Translations under genes and position numbers: made by a program | Notes under the pieces: generated by a model | Databases searched by the model: none | What the model was told of the DNA's origin: nothing | Seen by the model: the letters and a program-made list of their open reading frames with translations, nothing else | Source of the DNA: F1-60-MAGs149 sp044369995 | GTDB taxonomy: Bacteria; Actinomycetota; Thermoleophilia; Gaiellales; F1-60-MAGs149 | Assembly (NCBI GenBank): GCA_044369995.1 | Contig: JBILWG010000025.1 | Span: 1-16,006 of the forward strand | Direction of reading: 5' to 3' | DNA: 16,006 nt | Shown: positions 5,548-12,258 of the stretch, piece by piece | Numbering within the stretch: the stretch's first letter is position 1 | Layout: each line of letters begins with the position of its first letter

Positions 5548-7808
5548 GAGCGGCGAATCGGCGAGGGCTCGACGCGGAGAATGCGCGCCAGCCATTCCGG
5601 GAGGTACCAGTTGATGTCGCCGGCGATCCGCATGTACGCGGGCACAAGCAGCATGCGGATCAGGGTGGCGTCGATCAGGATGCCGGCGGCCAGTCCGAGC
5701 CCGAATTGCTGGAAGGCGGCCAACGAGCCGAACAGGAAGCCCGAGAAGGCGGCCACGAGGATGATCGCCGCAGCCGAGACGATGCGGCCGGTGCGCTGGA
5801 GGCCCTGCGCGACGGCCTGCTCGTTCGACAGGCCGGTGTCGTACAGCTCGCGCATGCGCGTCACGAGGAACACCTCGTAGTCCATCGACAGGCCGAACAG
5901 CATGGCGAAGAGGAAGATCGGGATCCATGCCTCGATCTGGCCGGTCTGCGGCAGTCCTGCCCACTCGCCCCAGCCGAACTGGAAGACCATCACGAGCAGC
6001 CCGTAGGCGGCGGCGACGCTCAGCACGTTGAGGATGACGGCCTTCAGCGGCAGCAGTACCGAGCGGAATGCCCGCATCAGCAGGATGAACGAGACGACCA
6101 GGACGAACAGGATCAGGTACGGGAACGATCCGTAGATCTGGTCGATGAAGTCGATGCCGGCTGACGGCCCGCCGCCGACGAGCACCTCGGTGCCCGCGGG
6201 GAACCGCGCCTCCGGCACCGCGTCGGCGCGGATGCGACGCGCCAGCTCCTGCGCCTCCTCGGACCCGTAGGCGGCCTGCGACGCCCCGATCACGAGCGCG
6301 TAACGTCCGCTCTCGTCGACGAGTCCGGCCTTGATCGCCTGGGCCCGTGCGGCGGGGGTATCGCCGTCGGCGAGCAGATCCGAGGCTGCGGCGACGGCCG
6401 TCGGCTGGGTGCTGATCGCGGGATCGGCTCGGAGGATCGTCGTCAGGCGGGACATCGCCGCGAGCTCCGCAGGCGCCCACGCGCCGTCCGGACGGCCGGT
6501 GTCGATGACGATCTGCGAGGGCGCGAGCGTCCCGGCGCCCACGGACGCCTCGAGTCGCAGCATGCCCTGCACGCTCTCGCTCTGCGTGGGCAGTCCCTCG
6601 TTCGAACCGGGCGTCAGGGAGATCCAGAGCGTCGGGATCGCCAGCGCGATGAGGACCGCCGAGCCGGCGACGAGATAGGGCCATGGGCGGCGCATGATCG
6701 AGGTGGAGAGCCGCACCCAGAAGCCAGTGTCGCCGTCCATGCGCGCGTCGAGCACGCGTCGCGGAACCACCCGCAGACGCCCGAGCCAGACCCCGCAGAT
6801 GGAGAGCAAGGCGGGCAGCAGGGTGACGGCGGCGAGGATCGAGATCAGGGGGATCACGAGCCCGCCAACGCCCATCGAACGGATGAAGGGCAGTGGCAGC
6901 AGGATCAGGCCGGCCAGACCGACCGCGACGGTGAGACCGGAGAACACGACGGCGTGGCCGGCGTACTCCATCGTCGGCCTGAGCGCCTCCCGGACCTCCT
7001 CGCGACTGAGCGGGACGCGGCGGACGTCGCCTTCGTGCCCGAGTTTGCGTCGCTGAATGGCCATCATCTCCTCGCGGAAGCGGTAGACGACGAGCAGGGA
7101 GTAGTCGATGGCGATCCCGATGCCGATCAGCGTCACGAGATTGGTGACGTAGATCGCCATGTCGATGCGGTGCGCGGCGATCCAGACGATGCCGAGCGTT
7201 GTGGGTACCGTCGCGAGCGCGAACGCGAGCGGCACGAACGTCGCGATCAGCGTGCCGAAGATGAAGAGCAGCACGATGATCGCGATCGGCAGAGCGATCA
7301 ACTCGCCGCGGAGCAGGTCCTGATCGACGATCGGCTGCAGGTCGCGGTTGATGGCCGTCTGTCCGGACAGGTAGGTGGTGGCGCCCGCGAGCGGTCCGAT
7401 CGCCTCGCGCATGGCCTCGACGCGCACCTGCGCGGCGCTGGGCTCCAGCGTGGTGCCGATCGCCGCATAGGCGAGGTCGCCGCTCGTCTGGACGCCTCCG
7501 ACCCGGGCCTCGCCCAGGGCGTCGGCTGCCCGCTGCGCCGCGGCTGCCGTCTCCTGCACCAGTGCGGGCGAGGCCTTCGCGCCGTCGTCGGCCTGCACCA
7601 CGAGCACGAACGTGGAATCACCGCGCTCGCCGAAGTCGCGCTCCAGGATCTCGAGCACGCGGGTCGACTCGGTGTTGGGGATGTCGAAGCGGTTGGACAG
7701 CAGATCGCCGAGTCCGGAACTGGCGATCGCTCCGAGGGCTACGAGCACGATCCACGCCGCGACGATCGGCCACCGGAAGCGATCGGAAAAGGAGGCGAAA
7801 CGAAGCAT
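5544..7808 (-). CDS. MMPL/RND-superfamily transporter in a carotenoid operon
   Basis: A proton-driven inner-membrane transporter of the MMPL family, which in actinobacteria moves lipids or other hydrophobic molecules. The 754-aa protein has the duplicated layout. Helix 1 lies at about residues 13-31, then an extracytoplasmic domain (about 40-165) and helices 2-6 (about 170-340). A second half follows with helix 7 (about 377-397), a second extracytoplasmic domain (about 400-560) and helices 8-12. The proton-relay signature appears in both halves: GIAIDYSLLVVYRFREE (D235-Y236) and GLSMDYEVFLVTRMREL (D643-Y644). The ATG at 7808 is chosen because upstream in-frame residues are not conserved-looking and it begins just before helix 1; no clear Shine-Dalgarno is seen. 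It lies 46 nt after the desaturase gene on the same strand. A carotenoid or carotenoid-glycolipid cargo is inferred from context only. Confidence 0.92.
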   Translation of the reverse strand: MLRFASFSDRFRWPIVAAWIVLVALGAIASSGLGDLLSNRFDIPNTESTRVLEILERDFGERGDSTFVLVVQADDGAKASPALVQETAAAAQRAADALGEARVGGVQTSGDLAYAAIGTTLEPSAAQVRVEAMREAIGPLAGATTYLSGQTAINRDLQPIVDQDLLRGELIALPIAIIVLLFIFGTLIATFVPLAFALATVPTTLGIVWIAAHRIDMAIYVTNLVTLIGIGIAIDYSLLVVYRFREEMMAIQRRKLGHEGDVRRVPLSREEVREALRPTMEYAGHAVVFSGLTVAVGLAGLILLPLPFIRSMGVGGLVIPLISILAAVTLLPALLSICGVWLGRLRVVPRRVLDARMDGDTGFWVRLSTSIMRRPWPYLVAGSAVLIALAIPTLWISLTPGSNEGLPTQSESVQGMLRLEASVGAGTLAPSQIVIDTGRPDGAWAPAELAAMSRLTTILRADPAISTQPTAVAAASDLLADGDTPAARAQAIKAGLVDESGRYALVIGASQAAYGSEEAQELARRIRADAVPEARFPAGTEVLVGGGPSAGIDFIDQIYGSFPYLILFVLVVSFILLMRAFRSVLLPLKAVILNVLSVAAAYGLLVMVFQFGWGEWAGLPQTGQIEAWIPIFLFAMLFGLSMDYEVFLVTRMRELYDTGLSNEQAVAQGLQRTGRIVSAAAIILVAAFSGFLFGSLAAFQQFGLGLAAGILIDATLIRMLLVPAYMRIAGDINWYLPEWLARILRVEPSPIRRS

Positions 7809-7815
7809 CAGCGAG

Positions 7816-7828
7816 GGGGCACCGCCCC
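7816..7828 (-). promoter_or_regulatory. Short GC hairpin ahead of the MMPL start codon
   Basis: GGGGC and GCCCC pair around a 3-nt loop, ending 7 nt before the MMPL ATG where a Shine-Dalgarno would normally be. It might dampen translation of the transporter relative to the upstream desaturase. A 5-bp GC stem is common by chance at this base composition. Confidence 0.2.
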
Positions 7829-7854
7829 GGCAGTGTTTCGCATCGGGCAGTCGT

Positions 7855-9321
7855 TCAGCCGCAGTCGCCGACGGCGAGGTCGGCGGCGATCTTGCCGGAC
7901 AGCAGCACCAGCGGCACCCCGCCGCCCGGGTGGGCACTGCCCGTGGCCAGGTAGAGCCCTGCCGCAGCGGGCGACGCGTTGCGCGGTCGCAGGAAGGCCG
8001 AGCGCGGACCCATCGACGCGGTGCCGTAGATGGCGCCGCCCGGCGCGCCGGTCAGTCGCTCGAGATCCGCGGGCGTGCGGCGGATGATCGCCTTCGCGCG
8101 GGCCCGCACGTCCAGCCCCAGCTCCTCGAGGCGATCGAGGATGCGTTCCTGATAGGTCTCCCCCGCCGCGTCCCAGTCGACCGGGCCATGGCGCGGTGCA
8201 TTGACCAGCACGAACCACGACTCATCGCCGCTGGGCGCGCACGACGGATCCGTCACGACCGGGTTGCAGAGGTAGATAGCGGGATCGTGGGGCGGCTGCG
8301 GGTCGTCGAAGACGTCGGCGAACTCGGCGCGGTAGTCGCGCGGAAACCAGATGTTGTGATGCGCCAGGTGGGGCGTGCGACCGGAGACGGCGATCATCAG
8401 CACGAAGCCGGAGACGCTCTGCGGGGCCTCCTCCACCTGTCGCAGCAGGCGCGGGGTCGCGAGCAGGTCGCCGTACAGCCGCGCGGCATCGACGTTCGAG
8501 ATCACGACATCGGCCACGAGCTGCTCACCATCGGCGAGCTCGACACCGCTGGCCCTGCCGCCCGCCGTGAGCACGCGGCGAACCGGTGCCTCGGTGCGGA
8601 CCGTTCCACCGCGCTCGATGATCGCGTCGCGCAGGACCTCGGCGATGCGGTGCATGCCGCCGCGCGGGTGCCAGGCGCCGTAGGCCGTCTCCGTGTACGG
8701 GATCACCGACAGGGTGCCGGGCGCGCGGGCCGGATCGGCGCCGGCGTAGGTCGCAAAGCGCTCGAGCAGTTGGCGCAGGCGGGGATCCCGGAAGCGTCGA
8801 GCGGCGATCTGCGAGAGCGTCACGTGCGCCTGGATGTCGCGCGGATCGACGGGGCGTCCGCTGCGCCGCGCGATGTCGAGGAGCGAGCCGACGGGCGCAG
8901 ACAGAAACAGCGGCAGCGACATCTCCCAGGTCCGTCGCCCCTGCGCCAGCAGCTCGTGCCACTGCTGTCCGGCGCCGTGCTCGAAGCGCTCGAACTCGGC
9001 GGCAGTCCGGTCGTCGTCGGACCACGTCTCGAGCTGCGACCCGTCGTGCCAGCGGTAGCGGCAGATCGGCTCCACGGGCAGCAGATCGAGGACGTCGGCA
9101 AGCTGCACGCCGGCGGCGGCGAGCGTCTCCTCGAGCGTGAAGGGCATGGTCAGCAGCGAGGGGCCGGTATCGAAGGTGTGATCGCCCCAGCGCTCGATGT
9201 TGAGCTTGCCGCCGATCGACGATGCCGCCTCGAGGACGGTCACCTCCCAGCCGGCGCCGGCGAGCCGCGCAGCGGCGCCGAGACCACCGACGCCGGCGCC
9301 GATCACGATGACGCGGGTCAA
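7855..9321 (-). CDS. Carotenoid desaturase of the CrtI/CrtD family
   Basis: A FAD-dependent desaturase acting on acyclic carotenoids at the membrane, either phytoene desaturation (CrtI) or 3,4-desaturation of a 1-hydroxylated carotenoid (CrtD). The 488-aa protein begins VIVIGAGVGGLGAAARLA (residues 4-21, FAD binding) followed by VLEAASSIGGK. It ends with the family C-terminal motif GLYLATGSAHPGGGVPLVLL (455-474), close to the CrtI consensus for flavin binding. The start is TTG at 9321, preceded by GGAG 8 nt earlier, and overlaps the cruF-like stop codon as TTGA, so the two genes are translationally coupled. Coupling to a cruF-like hydratase favours CrtD, because in bacterioruberin-type pathways hydration and 3,4-desaturation work in sequence. 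Plain CrtI is not excluded. Confidence 0.9.
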   Translation of the reverse strand: MTRVIVIGAGVGGLGAAARLAGAGWEVTVLEAASSIGGKLNIERWGDHTFDTGPSLLTMPFTLEETLAAAGVQLADVLDLLPVEPICRYRWHDGSQLETWSDDDRTAAEFERFEHGAGQQWHELLAQGRRTWEMSLPLFLSAPVGSLLDIARRSGRPVDPRDIQAHVTLSQIAARRFRDPRLRQLLERFATYAGADPARAPGTLSVIPYTETAYGAWHPRGGMHRIAEVLRDAIIERGGTVRTEAPVRRVLTAGGRASGVELADGEQLVADVVISNVDAARLYGDLLATPRLLRQVEEAPQSVSGFVLMIAVSGRTPHLAHHNIWFPRDYRAEFADVFDDPQPPHDPAIYLCNPVVTDPSCAPSGDESWFVLVNAPRHGPVDWDAAGETYQERILDRLEELGLDVRARAKAIIRRTPADLERLTGAPGGAIYGTASMGPRSAFLRPRNASPAAAGLYLATGSAHPGGGVPLVLLSGKIAADLAVGDCG

Positions 9322-10088
9322 CGCCAGCGCTCCAGCACCCGGAGGCGCAGGATCGCCGGCACCGCGAAGAGGCCCATCGCGACGAAGCTGGCGATGGCCA
9401 CCCCGATGCCCTCGAAGAACAGCGCGTGCGCGACCGTCTCACCGATCCAGGTCCAGACGTAGAGCGCTGGCCCCAGCAGGTCGCCGAGGACGTCATCGCC
9501 GGGGTGCGTGCGATCGCGCTCCACGAGCGCCCACCAGCCGAACAGCACGAACCCGACCAGGAACCAGCCGAGGAAGTTGACGAGCGGGATGTCGTGGTAG
9601 AGCCCGCCGTTCGGCCAGGCCCAGATGCCGAGGCCGACCATCTGCGGATCGAGCGCCACGTCCCAGGCCGTCAGCGCCCCTGCGGCCACGAGCGCACGGG
9701 TCAGCGGCGTGTTGCCGATCAGCTCGCCGACCCGCCACGCCGGATAGGCCATCATCGCCCAGGCCAGGGGGATCACAATGGGCACGTCGAACAGCTGGGG
9801 CTGGAGCGCGTCGGTGTAGTAGTAGGTGCTGAACGGAATGCCCGTGTGCACGCCGCTGATCTCCGACGCGAAGCCGACCAGGAACGCCAGGCCGGCGAGG
9901 CTGAGGGCATAGCGCGGTCCTGAGCGGTGCCAGGCTGCCCCGACGGAGGCTCCGAGGAAGAGCACCACCGTGAGCGCCGTCATCGGGATGGTCCAGTCGG
10001 TCGGTACCTGCGGGTACACCAGCTGCGTCACCACGAGCAGGACGAAGAGGAGGATCGCGAGGAGCGCAGACAGGCGCGTGAGCCGCAT
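9318..10088 (-). CDS. cruF: Carotenoid 1,2-hydratase-like membrane protein (CruF/DUF422 family)
   Basis: A membrane enzyme of the DUF422/CruF family, which adds water across the terminal double bond of acyclic carotenoid ends (1',2'-hydratase, bisanhydrobacterioruberin hydratase). The 256-aa protein has about seven hydrophobic helices. Family-conserved stretches are EISGVHTGIPFSTYYYTD (residues 76-93), AWDVALDPQM (141-150) and YHDIPLVNFLGW (164-175), whose acidic and His residues are likely active-site members. The ATG at 10088 is chosen because a -10 box lies 6 nt upstream and the first helix follows at once. The longer open frame to 10151 would overlap the divergent ispH start. The stop overlaps the desaturase start by 4 nt. 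It is the first gene of the cruF-desaturase-MMPL operon. Confidence 0.85.
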   Translation of the reverse strand: MRLTRLSALLAILLFVLLVVTQLVYPQVPTDWTIPMTALTVVLFLGASVGAAWHRSGPRYALSLAGLAFLVGFASEISGVHTGIPFSTYYYTDALQPQLFDVPIVIPLAWAMMAYPAWRVGELIGNTPLTRALVAAGALTAWDVALDPQMVGLGIWAWPNGGLYHDIPLVNFLGWFLVGFVLFGWWALVERDRTHPGDDVLGDLLGPALYVWTWIGETVAHALFFEGIGVAIASFVAMGLFAVPAILRLRVLERWR

Positions 10089-10094
10089 GAGGCA

Positions 10095-10100
10095 ATCGTA
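10095..10100 (-). promoter_or_regulatory. -10 element for leaderless cruF-like operon transcript
   Basis: TACGAT on the minus strand fits TANNNT and ends 6 nt before the ATG at 10088, so transcription would start at or next to the first base of the codon. No Shine-Dalgarno is present in this gap. No good -35 is seen 16-18 nt upstream. Confidence 0.5.
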
Positions 10101-10137
10101 CGGCCGATCGGGCGGCGGGTTGCGATACAGCAGCGGG

Positions 10138-10143
10138 TATCCT
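10138..10143 (+). promoter_or_regulatory. -10 element for leaderless ispH transcript
   Basis: TATCCT fits TANNNT and is followed by 6 nt (GTGTCC) and the ATG at 10150, placing the predicted transcript start on the A of the ATG. No Shine-Dalgarno is present. Together with the minus-strand box at 10095-10100 it makes the 61-bp gap a back-to-back promoter region. Confidence 0.5.
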
Positions 10144-10149
10144 GTGTCC

Positions 10150-11115
10150 ATGAACGAGCTCGAGCTCTTCCTCGCCGCTCCGCGCGGCTACTGCGCTGGC
10201 GTGGATCGTGCCGTGGAGACCGTCGAGCGGGCGCTCGAGCTGCAGGGCGCACCCGTCTACGTCCGCAAGCAGATCGTCCACAACATCCACGTGGTGCGCG
10301 ACCTCGAGACCCGTGGCGCGATCTTCGTCGATGACGTCGCGGAGATCCCCGAGGGCGCCACGGTCGTCTTCTCGGCCCACGGCGTTTCGCCGGTCGTGCA
10401 TGCGGAGGCGCAGGAGCGCACGCTGCAGGTCATCGATGCCACCTGTCCGCTGGTCACGAAGGTGCATAGCGAGGCCAAGCGATATGACGCTCGGGGCTAT
10501 CAGATGCTCCTGATCGGCCACGAGGGCCACGAGGAGGTCGTCGGCACCATGGGCGAGGCGCCCGCCAGCATCACCTTGGTGGAGACGGAGGAGGATGTCG
10601 CCACCCTGCCCGCGTTCACGCCGGACCAGCCGCTCGCCTACCTCACGCAGACCACGCTATCCGTCGACGAGACGCGTGGCATCATCACGGCGCTCAAGGC
10701 GCGCTATCCGTGGATCCACAGTCCGACGAAAGAGGACATCTGCTACGCCACGTCCAACCGACAGGCGTCGGTGAAGGAGCTGGCCAAGGCCGCCGAGCTC
10801 GTGCTGGTGATCGGCAGCGCGAACTCCTCGAACTCCTGCCGCCTGGTCGAGGTGGCTCGCGAGGCGGGTGCCGAGAGCCAGCTGATCGAGGACGAGACGG
10901 AGATCGACGAGACGTGGCTGGTTGGACGGGCCCGAATCGGAATCACGTCGGGGGCGTCTGCACCCGAGCGCCTCGTACGTGGGGTGATCGCCTGGTTCGA
11001 GGCGCGCTACGACGTCACGGCGGTGACGGAGATCGAGACGGTCCACGAGGACGTCTCGTTCAACCTGCCCCGTCCGATTCGTCGGGCGCTGGCGGTCGTC
11101 GAGCCCGAGCAGTAG
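10150..11115 (+). CDS. ispH: 4-hydroxy-3-methylbut-2-enyl diphosphate reductase (LytB)
   Basis: Catalyses the last step of the MEP pathway, reducing HMBPP to IPP and DMAPP with a [4Fe-4S] cluster in the cytoplasm. The 321-aa protein matches the usual length. Cluster ligands are C15 in PRGYCAGVDRA, C99 in IDATCPLVTKVH and C198 in EDICYATSNRQ. Substrate-binding His residues are H44 (QIVHNIHVV), H77 (SAHGVS) and H127. E129 in the GHEGHEEVVGT stretch is the likely proton-relay Glu. The diphosphate-binding SANSSNSCRL and TSGASAPE motifs are intact. The ATG at 10150 matches the family N-terminus and follows a -10 box by 6 nt. It is divergent from a carotenoid operon, which consumes the isoprenoid units it makes. 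Confidence 0.98.
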   Translation: MNELELFLAAPRGYCAGVDRAVETVERALELQGAPVYVRKQIVHNIHVVRDLETRGAIFVDDVAEIPEGATVVFSAHGVSPVVHAEAQERTLQVIDATCPLVTKVHSEAKRYDARGYQMLLIGHEGHEEVVGTMGEAPASITLVETEEDVATLPAFTPDQPLAYLTQTTLSVDETRGIITALKARYPWIHSPTKEDICYATSNRQASVKELAKAAELVLVIGSANSSNSCRLVEVAREAGAESQLIEDETEIDETWLVGRARIGITSGASAPERLVRGVIAWFEARYDVTAVTEIETVHEDVSFNLPRPIRRALAVVEPEQ

Positions 11116-11133
11116 CCACGTCGAGCACGTGGC
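11115..11133. terminator. Hairpin between convergent ispH and glycerate kinase genes
   Basis: GCCACGT and ACGTGGC pair perfectly around a 5-nt loop, starting at the last base of the ispH stop codon. It lies in the 36-bp gap between two convergent genes, where it could stop transcription from both sides. No T-run follows, which is common for actinobacterial terminators but weakens the call. Confidence 0.45.
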
Positions 11134-11151
11134 GAGCCGCGGGGTTGATGA

Positions 11152-12258
11152 TCAGGACGCGGCGCGCAGCGTGCAGACCGCTCGTGCCGCGGCGGTGAGA
11201 TCGCTGGCGCTCTCGCGGAGCGCCTGACGGATCGGTCGGGCGCCGCGCCCGATGCCGAGCACGGCGGCGGCGCCGGCGGTGTACAGCGCCTGCACGTCTT
11301 CCTCGACGCGCCCGCCGAAGATCACGCACGGCGTGCCCTGCGCCCGGCTGGCCGCCGCCACGCGCGCGACGGTCTTGCCGGCGGCGCTCTGCGCGTCAAC
11401 GGAGCCCTCGGCGGTGAGGACGATGTCGGCGCGGGGCAAGGCCGCGGCGAAGCCGGTCTCGTGCATCACGAGCTCGGCGCCGGGGACCGGCTCGGCGCCC
11501 AGCAGGAAGCAGGCGGCCCCGAGCCCGCCGGCCGCGCCGGCACCGGGTCGGCGGGCGGGCTCCCCGTACAGGTCCTCCAGGCGGGCGAGTCCCTGGTCGA
11601 GCAGCACCACCTGGTCGGGTGTCGCACCCTTCTGGGGGCCGAAGACGCAGGCGGCACCGAGCGGCCCGGACAGCGGACTGTCCACGTCGACCGCGACGAT
11701 GAGCTCGGTCTGCGAGAGGCGCGCGTCGAGGTCCGAGCGGTCGAGCGCGGCGACCTGCGGCAGATCCATGCCGCGCCCGCGCAGCACGCCGCCGTGCGCG
11801 TCGAGTGGACGGAGCCCGAGGCCGATCAGCAGGCCGAGCCCGCCATCGGTCGTGGCCGAGCCACCGAGGCCGATCACGATGCGCGGCGCGCCGCGGTTGA
11901 GTGCCTCGAGGACAAGCGGTGCGATGCCCGCGCTCGTCGCGCGCATCACGTCGCGCCGGCCGCGCGGGATGTGTGCCAGACCAATGGCCTCCGCCGCCTC
12001 CACCACGCACGTGCCGTCGGGCAGCACGCCCAGCATCGCGGTGCGCGGTCGGCCGAGCGCGTCACGCGTCCGCACGGGAACCCGCTGCCCGCCCCGTCCG
12101 CGGACGATCGCATCGCATGTCCCCTCGCCCCCGTCGGCGAGCGGATGCTCGATCGCGTCCCAGCCGGCCAGTCGTGCCCCCGCCGCCAGGGCGGCCGCCG
12201 CCTCGTGCGCGTCGAGGGCGCCGCGGAGCTTGTCGGGTGCGCAGAGGGCGATGGGCAT
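11152..12258 (-). CDS. glxK: Glycerate kinase (GlxK/GarK family)
   Basis: Phosphorylates D-glycerate with ATP, feeding it into lower glycolysis as a phosphoglycerate; this family usually makes 2-phosphoglycerate. The 368-aa protein is family length. It opens with MPIALCAPDKLRGALDAHEA, where the family has APDKFKGSL. It then has the ADGGEGT motif (41-47), the glycine-rich GLGGSATTDGG (130-140) and a C-terminal LTAEGSVDAQSAAGK segment typical of the second domain. The ATG overlaps the ureC stop codon as TGATG, so it is translationally coupled to urease. This pairing suggests use of glyoxylate-derived glycerate alongside urea breakdown, as in ureide degradation; that link is inferred. It is the last gene of its operon. 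Confidence 0.93.
   Translation of the reverse strand: MPIALCAPDKLRGALDAHEAAAALAAGARLAGWDAIEHPLADGGEGTCDAIVRGRGGQRVPVRTRDALGRPRTAMLGVLPDGTCVVEAAEAIGLAHIPRGRRDVMRATSAGIAPLVLEALNRGAPRIVIGLGGSATTDGGLGLLIGLGLRPLDAHGGVLRGRGMDLPQVAALDRSDLDARLSQTELIVAVDVDSPLSGPLGAACVFGPQKGATPDQVVLLDQGLARLEDLYGEPARRPGAGAAGGLGAACFLLGAEPVPGAELVMHETGFAAALPRADIVLTAEGSVDAQSAAGKTVARVAAASRAQGTPCVIFGGRVEEDVQALYTAGAAAVLGIGRGARPIRQALRESASDLTAAARAVCTLRAAS

Noticed and set aside
4505..5614. 369-codon plus-strand open frame opposite the GMC oxidoreductase
   Set aside because: Opposite strand of a gene with all GMC motifs; no recognisable protein family.
5485..6684. 399-codon minus-strand frame overlapping the MMPL C-terminal half
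   Set aside because: Out-of-frame shadow, Arg/Pro-rich, with no hydrophobic helices or motifs.
7612..9462. 616-codon plus-strand open frame across the MMPL and desaturase genes
   Set aside because: Antisense to two well-supported genes and rich in Arg/Gly/Asp without any domain; length alone reflects few stops at high GC.
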